DNA from: an uncultured Nonlabens sp.
GTDB lineage: Bacteria; Bacteroidota; Bacteroidia; Flavobacteriales; Flavobacteriaceae
Reading direction: 5' to 3'
Length of the DNA: 64,000 bases
Assembly: GCF_947495285.1 (NCBI RefSeq)
Contig: NZ_CANLXZ010000012.1
Coordinates: forward strand, 1 to 64,000
This document shows, piece after piece, positions 46,675 through 56,000 of the stretch; within the stretch, counting starts at the first letter, position 1, and each line of letters starts with the position of its first letter. Under the pieces are notes generated by a model, which was given only the letters and a program-made list of their open reading frames with translations, was not told the DNA's origin and did no database searches. The translations under genes were made by a program, and so were the position numbers.

Positions 46675-48315
46675 TTATGAGTTTTCTTGATTCTTTTTCT
46701 TATTACTCATGATCTTTTTAACCACAAAGTAACCACCTAATACTATTAAGAAATAAATTAAGTAAGAAGTAGGCTGTCCAGATCCATTTACGGTTGTGAA
46801 CATTCTTTGAAATCTAAATGCAGATGTAAATGATTTATTACCGTCATAACTCATCCATACAAATACAGGTTTACCTACCACATGATTAAATGGCACATAA
46901 CCCCAGAATCTACTATCTAGACTGTTATCACGATTATCACCCATGAGCCAGTAATAATCTTGTTTAAATGTATAAGAGTTAAGTGGTTGCCCATTAAGCA
47001 GTACTTTATTTCCTTTAAGAGTAATATCGTTAAAAATATTCATCTCAGTACCTTCATAAACTTCAATAATTCTCTCAAAATAAGAGATGTTTTTATAATC
47101 TATGTCTACAGTCATCCCTTGTGCAGGAATTAAAAATGGATCACGGTCATCATTATTATTAGATAATCTACCATCATATGGAAAAGCATTGGGTTTATTA
47201 TAAATAGTAGATAGGTCATTACGGTCTCTTAAATCTTTGCGATAAGGTGTTGCTAGTTCCTGATTTCGCATTTCGGCATATGTGATAATACCATCTTTAG
47301 TAAGCTGCTCGATAGCTTTATCAGTAGCTGTTAATTGCAGTTTATTAGGATTTATATCTCTATCTGGTTGATATATATTTTCTGTAATATCATACTTTTC
47401 TATCATGTAGGCTTTGTCTGCCATGAGATCTAATCTAGTTGTGATAACGTTATAAATATGTTGCGGTCTAGCGCGTTCTGGTAAAATAAGTTTTTTACCA
47501 TTGATGAATATGACACCATCTTTCATAGACATGGTATCACCAGCTATAGCAACACATCTCTTTACATAGTTAGACTTCTTATCTATAGGTTTATAATGAT
47601 ATTTACCATCGTCATTAGGATAAGAGTCAATAGTATCTGTAGGATAGTTGAATACCACAATATCATTGCGTTTTATTTTTTGGAAACCAGGTATTCTAGT
47701 GTAAGGTAACTGTGGCCTGGATAAATAGCTTTTTACACCTAAGACAGGAATGGTATCGTGTACCATGGGCGCTGCGATAGGAGTTATAGGTAATCTAGCA
47801 CCGTAATGAAATTTACTTACAAAAAGGAAGTCCCCTGTGAGCAAAGTTTTTTCTAAAGAAGAAGTAGGAATAATAAATGGTTGCATTACATAAGTGTGAA
47901 CTATGGTAGCTGCTATTACTGCAAATAAAATAGAATTAGTCCATTCTCCAGCAGTAGTTCTAGGTTCTAAACTTCTTTCATTGATATAATTAAGAGGTTG
48001 CGTGTAGTTGATATAATAAATATAAAAACCAAAAGTTGCCACTGCTAGAGTCGTATCTATTGCTTTATTATAGCCGAATGATCTTAAAGTGTCTACCCAT
48101 ATAACAATAAACATTAAAAGGTTTACTACCGGTAAGAAGAGTAAAATAGTCCACCACCATGGTCTATTCATTATTTTCATTAATGTAACCGCATTAAATA
48201 CAGGTACAAATGCTTGCCATGCTTTAAAACCAGCAGCGACATACATTTTCCATGTTCCTAAACCGTGAATTAACTGGATTAAGATAAATACGATTAACCA
48301 TTCTGTCCAATTCAT
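46675..48315 (-). CDS. lepB: Signal peptidase I (bipartite Bacteroidota type)
   Basis: A 546-residue membrane serine/lysine peptidase that removes signal peptides of exported proteins. The N-terminus has about four hydrophobic segments (1-20, 35-75, 85-105, 125-147). The catalytic Ser153 lies in IPTSSLEKTLLTGD, and the general base Lys252 in NYVKRCVAIAGD. An unusually long insertion (about 262-420) precedes the C-terminal box MGDNRDNSLDSRFWGYVP. The last helix is near 520-538. This long form is usual for flavobacteria. It is the fifth gene of the parA operon. Confidence 0.95.
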   Translation of the reverse strand: MNWTEWLIVFILIQLIHGLGTWKMYVAAGFKAWQAFVPVFNAVTLMKIMNRPWWWTILLFLPVVNLLMFIVIWVDTLRSFGYNKAIDTTLAVATFGFYIYYINYTQPLNYINERSLEPRTTAGEWTNSILFAVIAATIVHTYVMQPFIIPTSSLEKTLLTGDFLFVSKFHYGARLPITPIAAPMVHDTIPVLGVKSYLSRPQLPYTRIPGFQKIKRNDIVVFNYPTDTIDSYPNDDGKYHYKPIDKKSNYVKRCVAIAGDTMSMKDGVIFINGKKLILPERARPQHIYNVITTRLDLMADKAYMIEKYDITENIYQPDRDINPNKLQLTATDKAIEQLTKDGIITYAEMRNQELATPYRKDLRDRNDLSTIYNKPNAFPYDGRLSNNNDDRDPFLIPAQGMTVDIDYKNISYFERIIEVYEGTEMNIFNDITLKGNKVLLNGQPLNSYTFKQDYYWLMGDNRDNSLDSRFWGYVPFNHVVGKPVFVWMSYDGNKSFTSAFRFQRMFTTVNGSGQPTSYLIYFLIVLGGYFVVKKIMSNKKKNQENS

Positions 48316-48354
48316 ATTGTTATATTGTGATATGATAGATAGTTATAGAGATTA

Positions 48355-49056
48355 TTATAATCCTAAAACATCTTTCATGGTGTAAATTCCTTTTTTATTA
48401 ATAATCCACTCTGCAGCGATAACGCTACCTAATGCAAAACCATCTCTAGTTTGTGCTGTGTGAGTTATTTCTATACTATCTATTTTATTCTGATAGGTTA
48501 TACTGTGAGTTCCTTTAACGTCTTCTTCTCTCAAAGCTTCAATAGCAACAGAGTCTTCTTTAAGATCTGTTCCTAAATGCCAGTTTTCTTTACCTACACT
48601 TTTTGCTAATCCTTCAAATAGAGTGATAGCAGTACCACTAGGTGCATCTTTCTTTTCTGTATGATGGATTTCTTGCATTTTAACATCATATTCTTTAAAC
48701 TGACTCATCATTGAGGCTAGTTTTTTATTAAGTTCAAAGAAGATATTTACTCCTAGACTGAAGTTAGAAGCATAAACCATACTTGATTTATGTTCTTTAA
48801 TCATATCAGTCACCTCGTCTAAATTTTCATTCCACCCAGTTGTACCGCAAATAATAGGTATTTGAGTAGGGATAATATTTTTGAGATTTTTTATGACACT
48901 TTCAGGACTAGTAAACTCTATAATAACATCTGCCTTTGTAATGTCATCCATGGAGTCATTACGGCCTATTTTTGCAACCACGGTATGTCCTCTTTCTAGA
49001 GCTATTTTTTCAATGGTTTTTCCCATTTTACCATACCCTAATAATGCGATATTCAT
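48355..49056 (-). CDS. dapB: 4-hydroxy-tetrahydrodipicolinate reductase
   Basis: A 233-residue NAD(P)H-dependent reductase in the diaminopimelate/lysine pathway. The cofactor motif GYGKMGK is near the N-terminus, and the active-site HHTEKKDAPSGTA lies near 137-149. I use the ATG at 49056 (MNIALLGYGKMG), the family N-terminus, rather than one 30 nt upstream that would overlap the preceding gene. DapB feeds the same pathway as LysA (57939-59162), which is not adjacent. Operon position: after DUF5683, 39 nt before lepB. Confidence 0.96.
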   Translation of the reverse strand: MNIALLGYGKMGKTIEKIALERGHTVVAKIGRNDSMDDITKADVIIEFTSPESVIKNLKNIIPTQIPIICGTTGWNENLDEVTDMIKEHKSSMVYASNFSLGVNIFFELNKKLASMMSQFKEYDVKMQEIHHTEKKDAPSGTAITLFEGLAKSVGKENWHLGTDLKEDSVAIEALREEDVKGTHSITYQNKIDSIEITHTAQTRDGFALGSVIAAEWIINKKGIYTMKDVLGL

Positions 49057-49057
49057 A

Positions 49058-49642
49058 TTAAAAATTATAGGAAAGATTAAATCCATAGGTATTACCTACG
49101 GCAAGAGTGTTATAATCCATATAAGGAAGAAAAGTTAATTTACGGTCCACATTAAACTGGCTCAAGTGTCCGTCTACGTTAGCATCAATTATTTGCAATA
49201 CATAAAGACCTGCTGTTATCAATAGACTTAATTCTTTATTACGTTGTGAGATTCTTTGTGATCGCTCTAGTCCTCGTGTAGTTATAATAGGAGTTCCGTC
49301 TTCATTAGAGAACTCGTCATTTGTACCACCAGCAAGACGTATTCTAAATGCGTTTCTAAAACGATTGTATTCTTTATCATTAATGGTATAAACATAAATA
49401 GGAATACCTACTGCTGCTAGGGCAAGAGGTATTTTCCAGTACTTTTTATTATACACTTGTCCCAGTCCTGGTACAATAGCACTGTAAAAAGCAGCTTTTG
49501 CAGGTCTATTTGCGTCGTAAACAGTCGCGACACTATCTTGAGCCACGAGTAGTGGTAGAGAAACGGTATTAGGATTTTGTTTAATTTGTGCAAGTCCATG
49601 AATACCTATAAAAAATAATATATAAATTATAAATTTACTCAT
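49058..49642 (-). CDS. DUF5683 domain-containing membrane protein
   Basis: A 194-residue protein with a signal peptide, a short polar segment and the DUF5683 core: AAFYSAIVPGLGQVYNKKYW followed by a hydrophobic hairpin and the downstream RNKELSLLITAGLYVLQIID segment. The C-terminal tail NTLAVGNTYGFNLSYNF suggests a surface-exposed or barrel-like end. The function is unknown; the gene is regularly found between parB and dapB in flavobacteria. It overlaps parB by 8 nt and abuts dapB. Confidence 0.85.
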   Translation of the reverse strand: MSKFIIYILFFIGIHGLAQIKQNPNTVSLPLLVAQDSVATVYDANRPAKAAFYSAIVPGLGQVYNKKYWKIPLALAAVGIPIYVYTINDKEYNRFRNAFRIRLAGGTNDEFSNEDGTPIITTRGLERSQRISQRNKELSLLITAGLYVLQIIDANVDGHLSQFNVDRKLTFLPYMDYNTLAVGNTYGFNLSYNF

Positions 49643-50531
49643 TTATTAACTTTACAATGCGTTCAAAGTCTGCTTTAGAAGCATAGTTAATAGTAATTTT
49701 ACCTTTACCGCTGCTGGACATGGTGGTAGTAACTTTAGTATCCAGTAAGGAATTAAGCTCAGATGTTTTTTGAGAAATATTTTCTGGCAAGGACGTTGTT
49801 TTATTCTGCTTTCGCGGAAGCGTGCCCGTTTTAGACTCTTTTACAATTTTTTCAGTTTCTCTCACAGAAAGACCATCACTCAATATCTTTTGATATATAT
49901 CTAATTGCTGGTCTAAGCTGTCTATAGTGATTAAAGCGCGTCCATGTCCCATAGAGATAAAACCATCTCGCATTCCAGTCTGGATAATAGGATCTAACTT
50001 TAAAAGGCGCAGGTAGTTAGTAATTGCACTTCTAGATTTTCCTACGCGTTCACTCATCTGTTCTTGTGTAAGATCAATTTCTTCAATTAATCTTTGATAA
50101 GAAAGAGCTATTTCAATAGGGTCTAAGTCCTGACGCTGTATATTTTCTACCAGTGCCATTTCTAGTGATTCCTGATCGTTTGCTAGACGCACATAGGCTG
50201 GCACAGTTTCTAGCCCTAATAATTTAGATGCACGACATCTACGTTCTCCAGAAACTAGTTCATATTTACCAAAACCTTTTTTACGTACCGTAATAGGTTG
50301 TATTACACCTAGTTCTTTAATAGAAGAAGCGAGTTCTTTAAGTTGCTCTTCATTAAAACTAGTTCTAGGTTGAAAAGGATTCATGTCGATATCCTCTAAT
50401 GAAAGATCGATCACGTTACCTACTATCTTATCTGCATTTTTATCTGCGGTAGATTTAATATCATTGCTAGGGTCTTTTAAAAGAGCAGATAATCCTCTTC
50501 CTAGCGCTTGTTTTTTAGTTGCTTTGGCCAT
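49635..50531 (-). CDS. parB: Chromosome-partitioning protein ParB
   Basis: A 298-residue CTP-binding clamp that loads at parS and spreads on DNA. The N-terminal domain contains NPFQPR (51-56), SGERRCRASKLLG and ALVENIQRQDLDPIE. The HTH region (about 150-180) shows LTQEQMSERVGKSRSAITNYL. The C-terminal dimerisation domain is near 255-298. Residues 237-242 (TLPRKQ) in the linker are encoded by a two-mismatch palindrome copy read in a different frame from the others. It lies 5 nt behind parA. No parS was recognised in the window. Confidence 0.95.
   Translation of the reverse strand: MAKATKKQALGRGLSALLKDPSNDIKSTADKNADKIVGNVIDLSLEDIDMNPFQPRTSFNEEQLKELASSIKELGVIQPITVRKKGFGKYELVSGERRCRASKLLGLETVPAYVRLANDQESLEMALVENIQRQDLDPIEIALSYQRLIEEIDLTQEQMSERVGKSRSAITNYLRLLKLDPIIQTGMRDGFISMGHGRALITIDSLDQQLDIYQKILSDGLSVRETEKIVKESKTGTLPRKQNKTTSLPENISQKTSELNSLLDTKVTTTMSSSGKGKITINYASKADFERIVKLINE
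49807..49822. repeat. Degenerate palindromic element inside parB
   Basis: TGCTTTCGCGGAAGCG, two mismatches. It lies in the flexible linker of ParB and is read as TLPRKQ on the minus strand. Confidence 0.7.
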
Positions 50532-50536
50532 TTTGC

Positions 50537-51301
50537 TTAAGCGTTTTTCTGTATAAGTTCATTTGCAAGGCTCAAGTAATTTTCAGAACCTTTACTAGAT
50601 GCGTCATAATTGATAATGCTCTCTCCATAAGAGGGTGCCTCACTTAAACGCACGTTACGTTGTATAACTGTTTTAAAAGTTAAACCCTCAAAATGCTGGT
50701 TTACTTCTTCTACTACTTGATTAGAAAGTCTTAATCTACCGTCATACATGGTAAGTAATAGACCTTCTATGTCTAAATTAGTGTTATGGATTTTCTGTAC
50801 ACTTTTTACTGTGTTTAATAATTTACCTAGACCTTCTAGTGCAAAGTATTCACATTGAATAGGTATTAAAACAGAATTACTAGCAGTAAGGGCGTTTAAA
50901 GTAAGTAAACCTAAAGAAGGAGCACAGTCTATAATAATGTAGTCATAACTATCTTTAATAGTAGCAAGTGCGGTACGCATCATGTATTCACGACTCTCTT
51001 TATCTACAAGTTCTATTTCTATAGCTACTAGATCGATATGAGCAGGAATAATTTCTACATTAGGAGAATCTGTGGGTAACACTAGATCTATAGCAGGTAT
51101 AGAGTTTTCAATAAGTTGATAAGTACCTTGTTCTATTTGTTCAACATCTAGACCTAGTCCAGAAGTAGCATTAGCCTGTGGATCAGCATCTATTATTAAG
51201 ACCTTCTTTTCTAATACTCCTAGACATGCTGCAAGATTAACTGCTGTAGTCGTTTTACCTACTCCACCTTTTTGATTTGCTATAGCAATTATTTTCCCCA
51301 T
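50537..51301 (-). CDS. parA: Chromosome-partitioning ATPase ParA/Soj
   Basis: A 254-residue MinD/ParA-type ATPase that moves ParB-bound origin DNA. The deviant Walker A box is KGGVGKTTTAVNLAA (10-24), Walker A' is VLIIDADPQ, and switch II is IIDCAPSLGLLTLNAL. The protein is complete with a normal start (MGKIIAIANQKGG). It heads a tight leftward operon parA-parB-DUF5683-dapB-lepB-wbqC-DUF1853 of about 6.1 kb. The 199 bp upstream, shared with the divergent glycosyltransferase, show no clear -7 box for parA. Confidence 0.97.
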   Translation of the reverse strand: MGKIIAIANQKGGVGKTTTAVNLAACLGVLEKKVLIIDADPQANATSGLGLDVEQIEQGTYQLIENSIPAIDLVLPTDSPNVEIIPAHIDLVAIEIELVDKESREYMMRTALATIKDSYDYIIIDCAPSLGLLTLNALTASNSVLIPIQCEYFALEGLGKLLNTVKSVQKIHNTNLDIEGLLLTMYDGRLRLSNQVVEEVNQHFEGLTFKTVIQRNVRLSEAPSYGESIINYDASSKGSENYLSLANELIQKNA

Positions 51302-51488
51302 GGTATACTTATTATTTTAAAACGCTAAGGTAAATATTTTACATCAGATTTCTATCAATAATCTTTCTTTACGTAGCTTGCACTACATGAAATAAAGAAA
51401 AAAAATCTTTATTTCATTGATTTTGAGCTTAAAAATTAAATTTGGTTAGATACATTTTATCCTTTTTTCCTTAGTTCTACTTAAGAAC

Positions 51489-51496
51489 TAACTTTG
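51489..51496 (+). promoter_or_regulatory. -7 box TAACTTTG for the glycosyltransferase
   Basis: TAnnTTTG match 4 nt before the ATG at 51501, predicting a leaderless mRNA. Confidence 0.5.
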
Positions 51497-51500
51497 TATC

Positions 51501-52730
51501 ATGAAAAAATTACTAGTAATAGGTAAAAACTGGCCAGAACCGCAAACCACAGCTGCGGGATATAGAATATTACAGCTACTGGAGGTTTTTCAAGAAGATG
51601 GTTATCAGGTAACCTTTAGTTGTGCAGGTTGTAAATCTGCATATTCTGTGGACTTAGTCGGTTTAAATATTATTGAAAAAGAGATCTTGTTAAATGACTC
51701 GAGTTTTGATAACTTTATAAAAGAGTTAAGTCCAGATATAGTCCTCTATGATCGTTTTATGACAGAAGAGCAGTACAGCTGGCGTGTAAAAGATAACAGT
51801 CCCCAGACTTTACATATTCTCGATACAGAAGATTTACATTTTTTAAGAATGGCTAGGCAAGTAGCTATTAAAAAAAAGACTGATATCGATATTTACAATG
51901 ACGCAGCTGTAAGAGAAATTGCCGCAATTTATCGCTGTGACCTAAGTATAATTATATCAAAGGTAGAGCATGACATATTGATCAATAAATTTGACATTCC
52001 AGTTAATAAACTAATTTACATACCCTTCTTGCATAAAAAGGATAAATTAAAAACAGCTTTTTTACATAAAGGTTTTGATGATAGATCTAACTTTGTAATG
52101 ATGGGTAATTCTCTACATCAACCTAATTATGATTCTATTTTGTATTTAAAAAATAAAATATGGCCACAAATTAGAAATAAATTACCAAATGTAGAAGTAC
52201 ATGTTTATGGAGCCTATCAAAATGAAAGTTTAAAAAAATTGCACCATATTGAGCAAGGTTTTATTATTAAGGGTCATGCAATAAATGCGATACAAACATT
52301 AAGAGAATACCGTTTATTGCTAGCTCCATTACGTTTTGGCGCAGGTTTAAAAGGTAAAATATTTGACGCCTTGCAAGCAGCTACACCGGTGGCAATGTCA
52401 CAAATAGCTGCCGAAGGCATGTTCACAGATAAACAGAACTTTGGGTTAATTGAAAATAATGTTGATGCTTATGTAGAAAAAGTAATTGATTTATATCATA
52501 ATCAACAACAATGGGAAGAATTAAGTAGCGGCTCTTTAAAAATATTAGAAAATAATTTTTCCCATTCCGCTTTCGCGAAAACTTTATTGCTAAAAATATC
52601 TAGTATTATTATTACTAGGGAAACAAAAAATAATAAAGAAGACTTTTTTATTAAAATGCTTAACTTTCATTCCACATCTCGTTATAAATATCTCTCTAAA
52701 TGGATTGATTTAAAGAATAATCCTAAGTAA
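51501..52730 (+). CDS. Glycosyltransferase (GT-B fold, family 4-like)
   Basis: A 409-residue cytoplasmic glycosyltransferase. The N-terminal Rossmann half begins LLVIGKNWPEPQTTAAGYRI. The C-terminal half shows VMMGNSLHQPNYDSILYL, LPNVEVHVYGAY and the nucleotide-sugar site LLAPLRFGAGLKGKIFDALQ-AATPVAMS. Such enzymes build surface glycans or glycosylate proteins; the substrate is unknown. Residues 357-361 are AFAKT, encoded by a palindrome copy whose right end has diverged. Single gene, divergent from parA. Confidence 0.85.
   Translation: MKKLLVIGKNWPEPQTTAAGYRILQLLEVFQEDGYQVTFSCAGCKSAYSVDLVGLNIIEKEILLNDSSFDNFIKELSPDIVLYDRFMTEEQYSWRVKDNSPQTLHILDTEDLHFLRMARQVAIKKKTDIDIYNDAAVREIAAIYRCDLSIIISKVEHDILINKFDIPVNKLIYIPFLHKKDKLKTAFLHKGFDDRSNFVMMGNSLHQPNYDSILYLKNKIWPQIRNKLPNVEVHVYGAYQNESLKKLHHIEQGFIIKGHAINAIQTLREYRLLLAPLRFGAGLKGKIFDALQAATPVAMSQIAAEGMFTDKQNFGLIENNVDAYVEKVIDLYHNQQQWEELSSGSLKILENNFSHSAFAKTLLLKISSIIITRETKNNKEDFFIKMLNFHSTSRYKYLSKWIDLKNNPK
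52568..52583. repeat. Partial palindromic element inside the glycosyltransferase
   Basis: CGCTTTCGCGAAA intact on the left and centre, the right end changed to ACT. It is read as AFAKT (residues 357-361). Confidence 0.75.
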
Positions 52731-53068
52731 TTGAAGATGTATTTTAGAGATCTGTTAATGAGAGTGCGTTTTATCGATAATTTCATCGATAACGCTAGTC
52801 ATCTGCGTTTTGGTTTTTAAGGGTCGTGTTTATTGATCTGAAAACAGCAATATATAATTGTGTTTTCTATTTAAGAATTTTAACAATTATTCATTTTATC
52901 GATTAAAAACTTAGTTAATGTTTTATTTTTTACGATGAAAATTATTTAAAACCCTGTAAATCAAATAGTTGTAATAAGTTGTTAATGTAAGTTTAAGAAT
53001 AGTAAAATGTAATTCTGTTTTTTAAAGCTTTATTGATTAAATTGTAATACGATTTTAAATACAAAGAT
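52731..53068. other. Non-coding region before the T9SS type A gene, with an inverted repeat
   Basis: An inverted repeat TTATCGAT (52771-52778) / ATCGATAA (52785-52792) with a 6-nt loop, lacking a T run. The rest is AT-rich, with no gene and no convincing -7 box. It may be the leader or regulatory region of the large T9SS gene. Confidence 0.4.
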
Positions 53069-56000
53069 ATGATGACAAGACTACTAAATTATAAGAAAAA
53101 TCTCCTGATGACACTTGTTGTATTATTTATACTTCCTGTTTATGGACAGCAGCTTACTGTCTTTAATGCAGATTTTACTACAGGTGCAGGTGATAATGCG
53201 TGGAGCGTTACTAATCTTGCACCAAATGGAAGATGGAGAAGAGCATCAGACCCAGCCTTTGGGCCTGGTCGATATGTATTTTTACAAAGAACACTTTCAA
53301 ATTTGACGTTTGAACCTAATGAACTTGCTGAAGCGATATCTCCTGTTATTGATTTAACTGGGTATGATAAGTTGAACTTATCCTTTGATATGTATTTAGA
53401 GGTGGAAGGCAGGGAACTCGAGGGCGTGACCTTAATGTATAGTACAGATGGTGGTGCTACATATGCAACTTTAGGTAAAGAAAATGATGAGGCAACTAAC
53501 TGGTATATAACTAGAGAAAGTGGTGTGTTGCCCGACTTCGGTGGGTGGACAGTAAATAGTGGTGGATGGGTTACAGCCTCTATAGACCTACCGTCACAAG
53601 GATTTGATAATAAAGACGATATAAGGTTTAAATTTATTTTTGCCTCAGATAACCGTTCTTTTGTGCTTGATGGATTTGCTTTTGATAATTTTAAAATTAC
53701 TGGATATAATCAACTACCTAAAAATTATCCTGACTGTGGTAATGGTATAGGGCAAAACCTAGAATTATGGCTTAACACTGGAACTTTGCAAGGATTAAGT
53801 GACGGCGCAAGAGTAGACGAGTGGCTTAATTCATCTTCCTTAAATCCTGCTTCAAATATTAATGGGGATTGGACCAAAGCTACATCATCAGGTAACCAGA
53901 GACCTACTTATCATGATAACCCTACAAGAAATGTAAATTTTAACCCAGTAGTTTCTTTTGACGGTACTAACTCTATGTTCGGTAGATCTGGCTTTTATAA
54001 TAGAGATATTTTTATAGTTATAAATCCTACTGCTGGTATTAATGCAAGTAGGTCTACGGAAGATATTTTTCTAGGTGATGATTATCTTGATGGTATAGGA
54101 AGTGAAGATGTTACTGGTGTATCTATTAATAATACAAGTAGTAGATATAGAGATGCTAATGGTTTTGAGACACCAGATATTGCAGCATATAATCAAGCAT
54201 CAAATACCGGATATGGTAGAGCTATAGTTCATCCTACGATTAATTATGACCGGCCAGTTGTATTTAATGTAAGACTTAATGCAGCTGGCGATGGTATGGA
54301 TATATTTTTAGATGGTGTGGATTTAGGTGTTACTTTGAGTCCAAATTTAATGCAAGAAGTTAATAAATCTTTATTTACAGATATACTTAATTCTAGATAT
54401 TGGTTAGGTAGGTCAGAGTTTTTCGGACCTAGTTTTACTGGTGATATACTAGAGATAATGTCTTTTTCAGAACGTAAATCTGATATTGATAGGGTACGTT
54501 TAGAGTCTTATTTTGCTGTTAAGTATGGTATTACTCTAGGTTTGTTTCCTCTTCCAGACGTAGGTTTGCCTCACGTGCCTGGAGCGTATTTTGATTCTGA
54601 TGGTAATCCTTTGTGGAATGCTAATACAGATAATGGATTTACTTACAATGTTTCGGGAATAGGTTTTGATTCTTGCTCTTTATTAAATCAGAAACAAGCA
54701 AAAAGTGTAGATCCTAATACCTTTATTACTGTTGGTTTAGGTGGTATTTATGATACTAATAGTAATAACCCTAATCTTTTTGAGGCTAGTGGTGATTTCT
54801 TAATGTGGGGTAGTACTTTATCTACCTTAATGCCATTACCTAATCCTCTTAAAGTAGATTTGGGACCTAGTCTAGTAACCACTTTTACAGATGTTTCAGA
54901 GCGTACTTGGAAATTTAAGGAGATTTCACAAAATGGTAACGATATTCCAGAGGTTAAACTTTCTGTTTCTACTCTAGGTTTGTCTTCTTTACCACCATTA
55001 GTCGGTAACGATGCTTATGTAATGATAGTTGCAGATGATCAAAATTTTACCACAAACATCGAGACTAAGTTCTTAAAAACTGTAGGTACAAATCAAGAGG
55101 TTTATTATGATTTTGATGGTATTAAGTATGTAAAATTCGGTGTAGCACATGAAATAATAGAACCTAGAGATATTTTGTTTGACGGTTCTAATGATTACGT
55201 AGCAATGGGTGATGAGATAGAGTTCACTGGTAATTATTCTGTTTCTGCATGGGTAAAAACAGATGGTTCTAACAGCACTAACTCAAATAAAACAATTGTT
55301 TCTAAAAGAGCTAATGGTGCAGATGGATATCATTTCTATTTAACTGATGATAATCGTGTAGCTATGACACATAACGGTGTTTCTACCATTACTTCAAATA
55401 CGGCTCTTTCTAACGATGTGTGGAGATATGTTACTTTTACTTACTCTGGTAATACAGCAAACTTGTACATAGATGGTGTTTTAGATATTACACAAAATCT
55501 TCTTAGTCCTATAAACAACGATTCAAGGTTTTGTATAGGCTCTAGATTTGTAGATAAAAATAACGTCTTAGATAATTTTTCAGGTACCTTAGAAGAAATA
55601 AGAATATTTTCAACTGATATTTCTCAAGAAGAAATACGCTTTCTTATGAATCAAGAACTTAATGAAGATGGTACAGGTATAAAAGGTACTGTAATACCAG
55701 AAACAATAACAAGAAATGATGTTTCTGGATTGTTATGGACAGATCTAGAGGCTTACTTTAATATGAATACTTATATCGGTACTCACTTAAATGATGCATC
55801 TGGTAACGGGCATAGAGGTAGTTTAATACAACCAGATCAGTTTAGTATTAACTTGCAAACAGCGCCATTACCATATATTACTGCTACTGACGGTGATTGG
55901 ACTAATGAAAACAGTTGGATTAATGGTGATTCTAATTTTATACCTGGATCTACAAGAGTAATAAATGGTGTAAATAGAGAGATTAATTGGAATATAGCGG

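Noticed and set aside
49635-51500. parS site near parAB
   Set aside because: No recognisable parS-like 16-bp inverted repeat was seen; the palindrome in parB is degenerate and part of a dispersed family.
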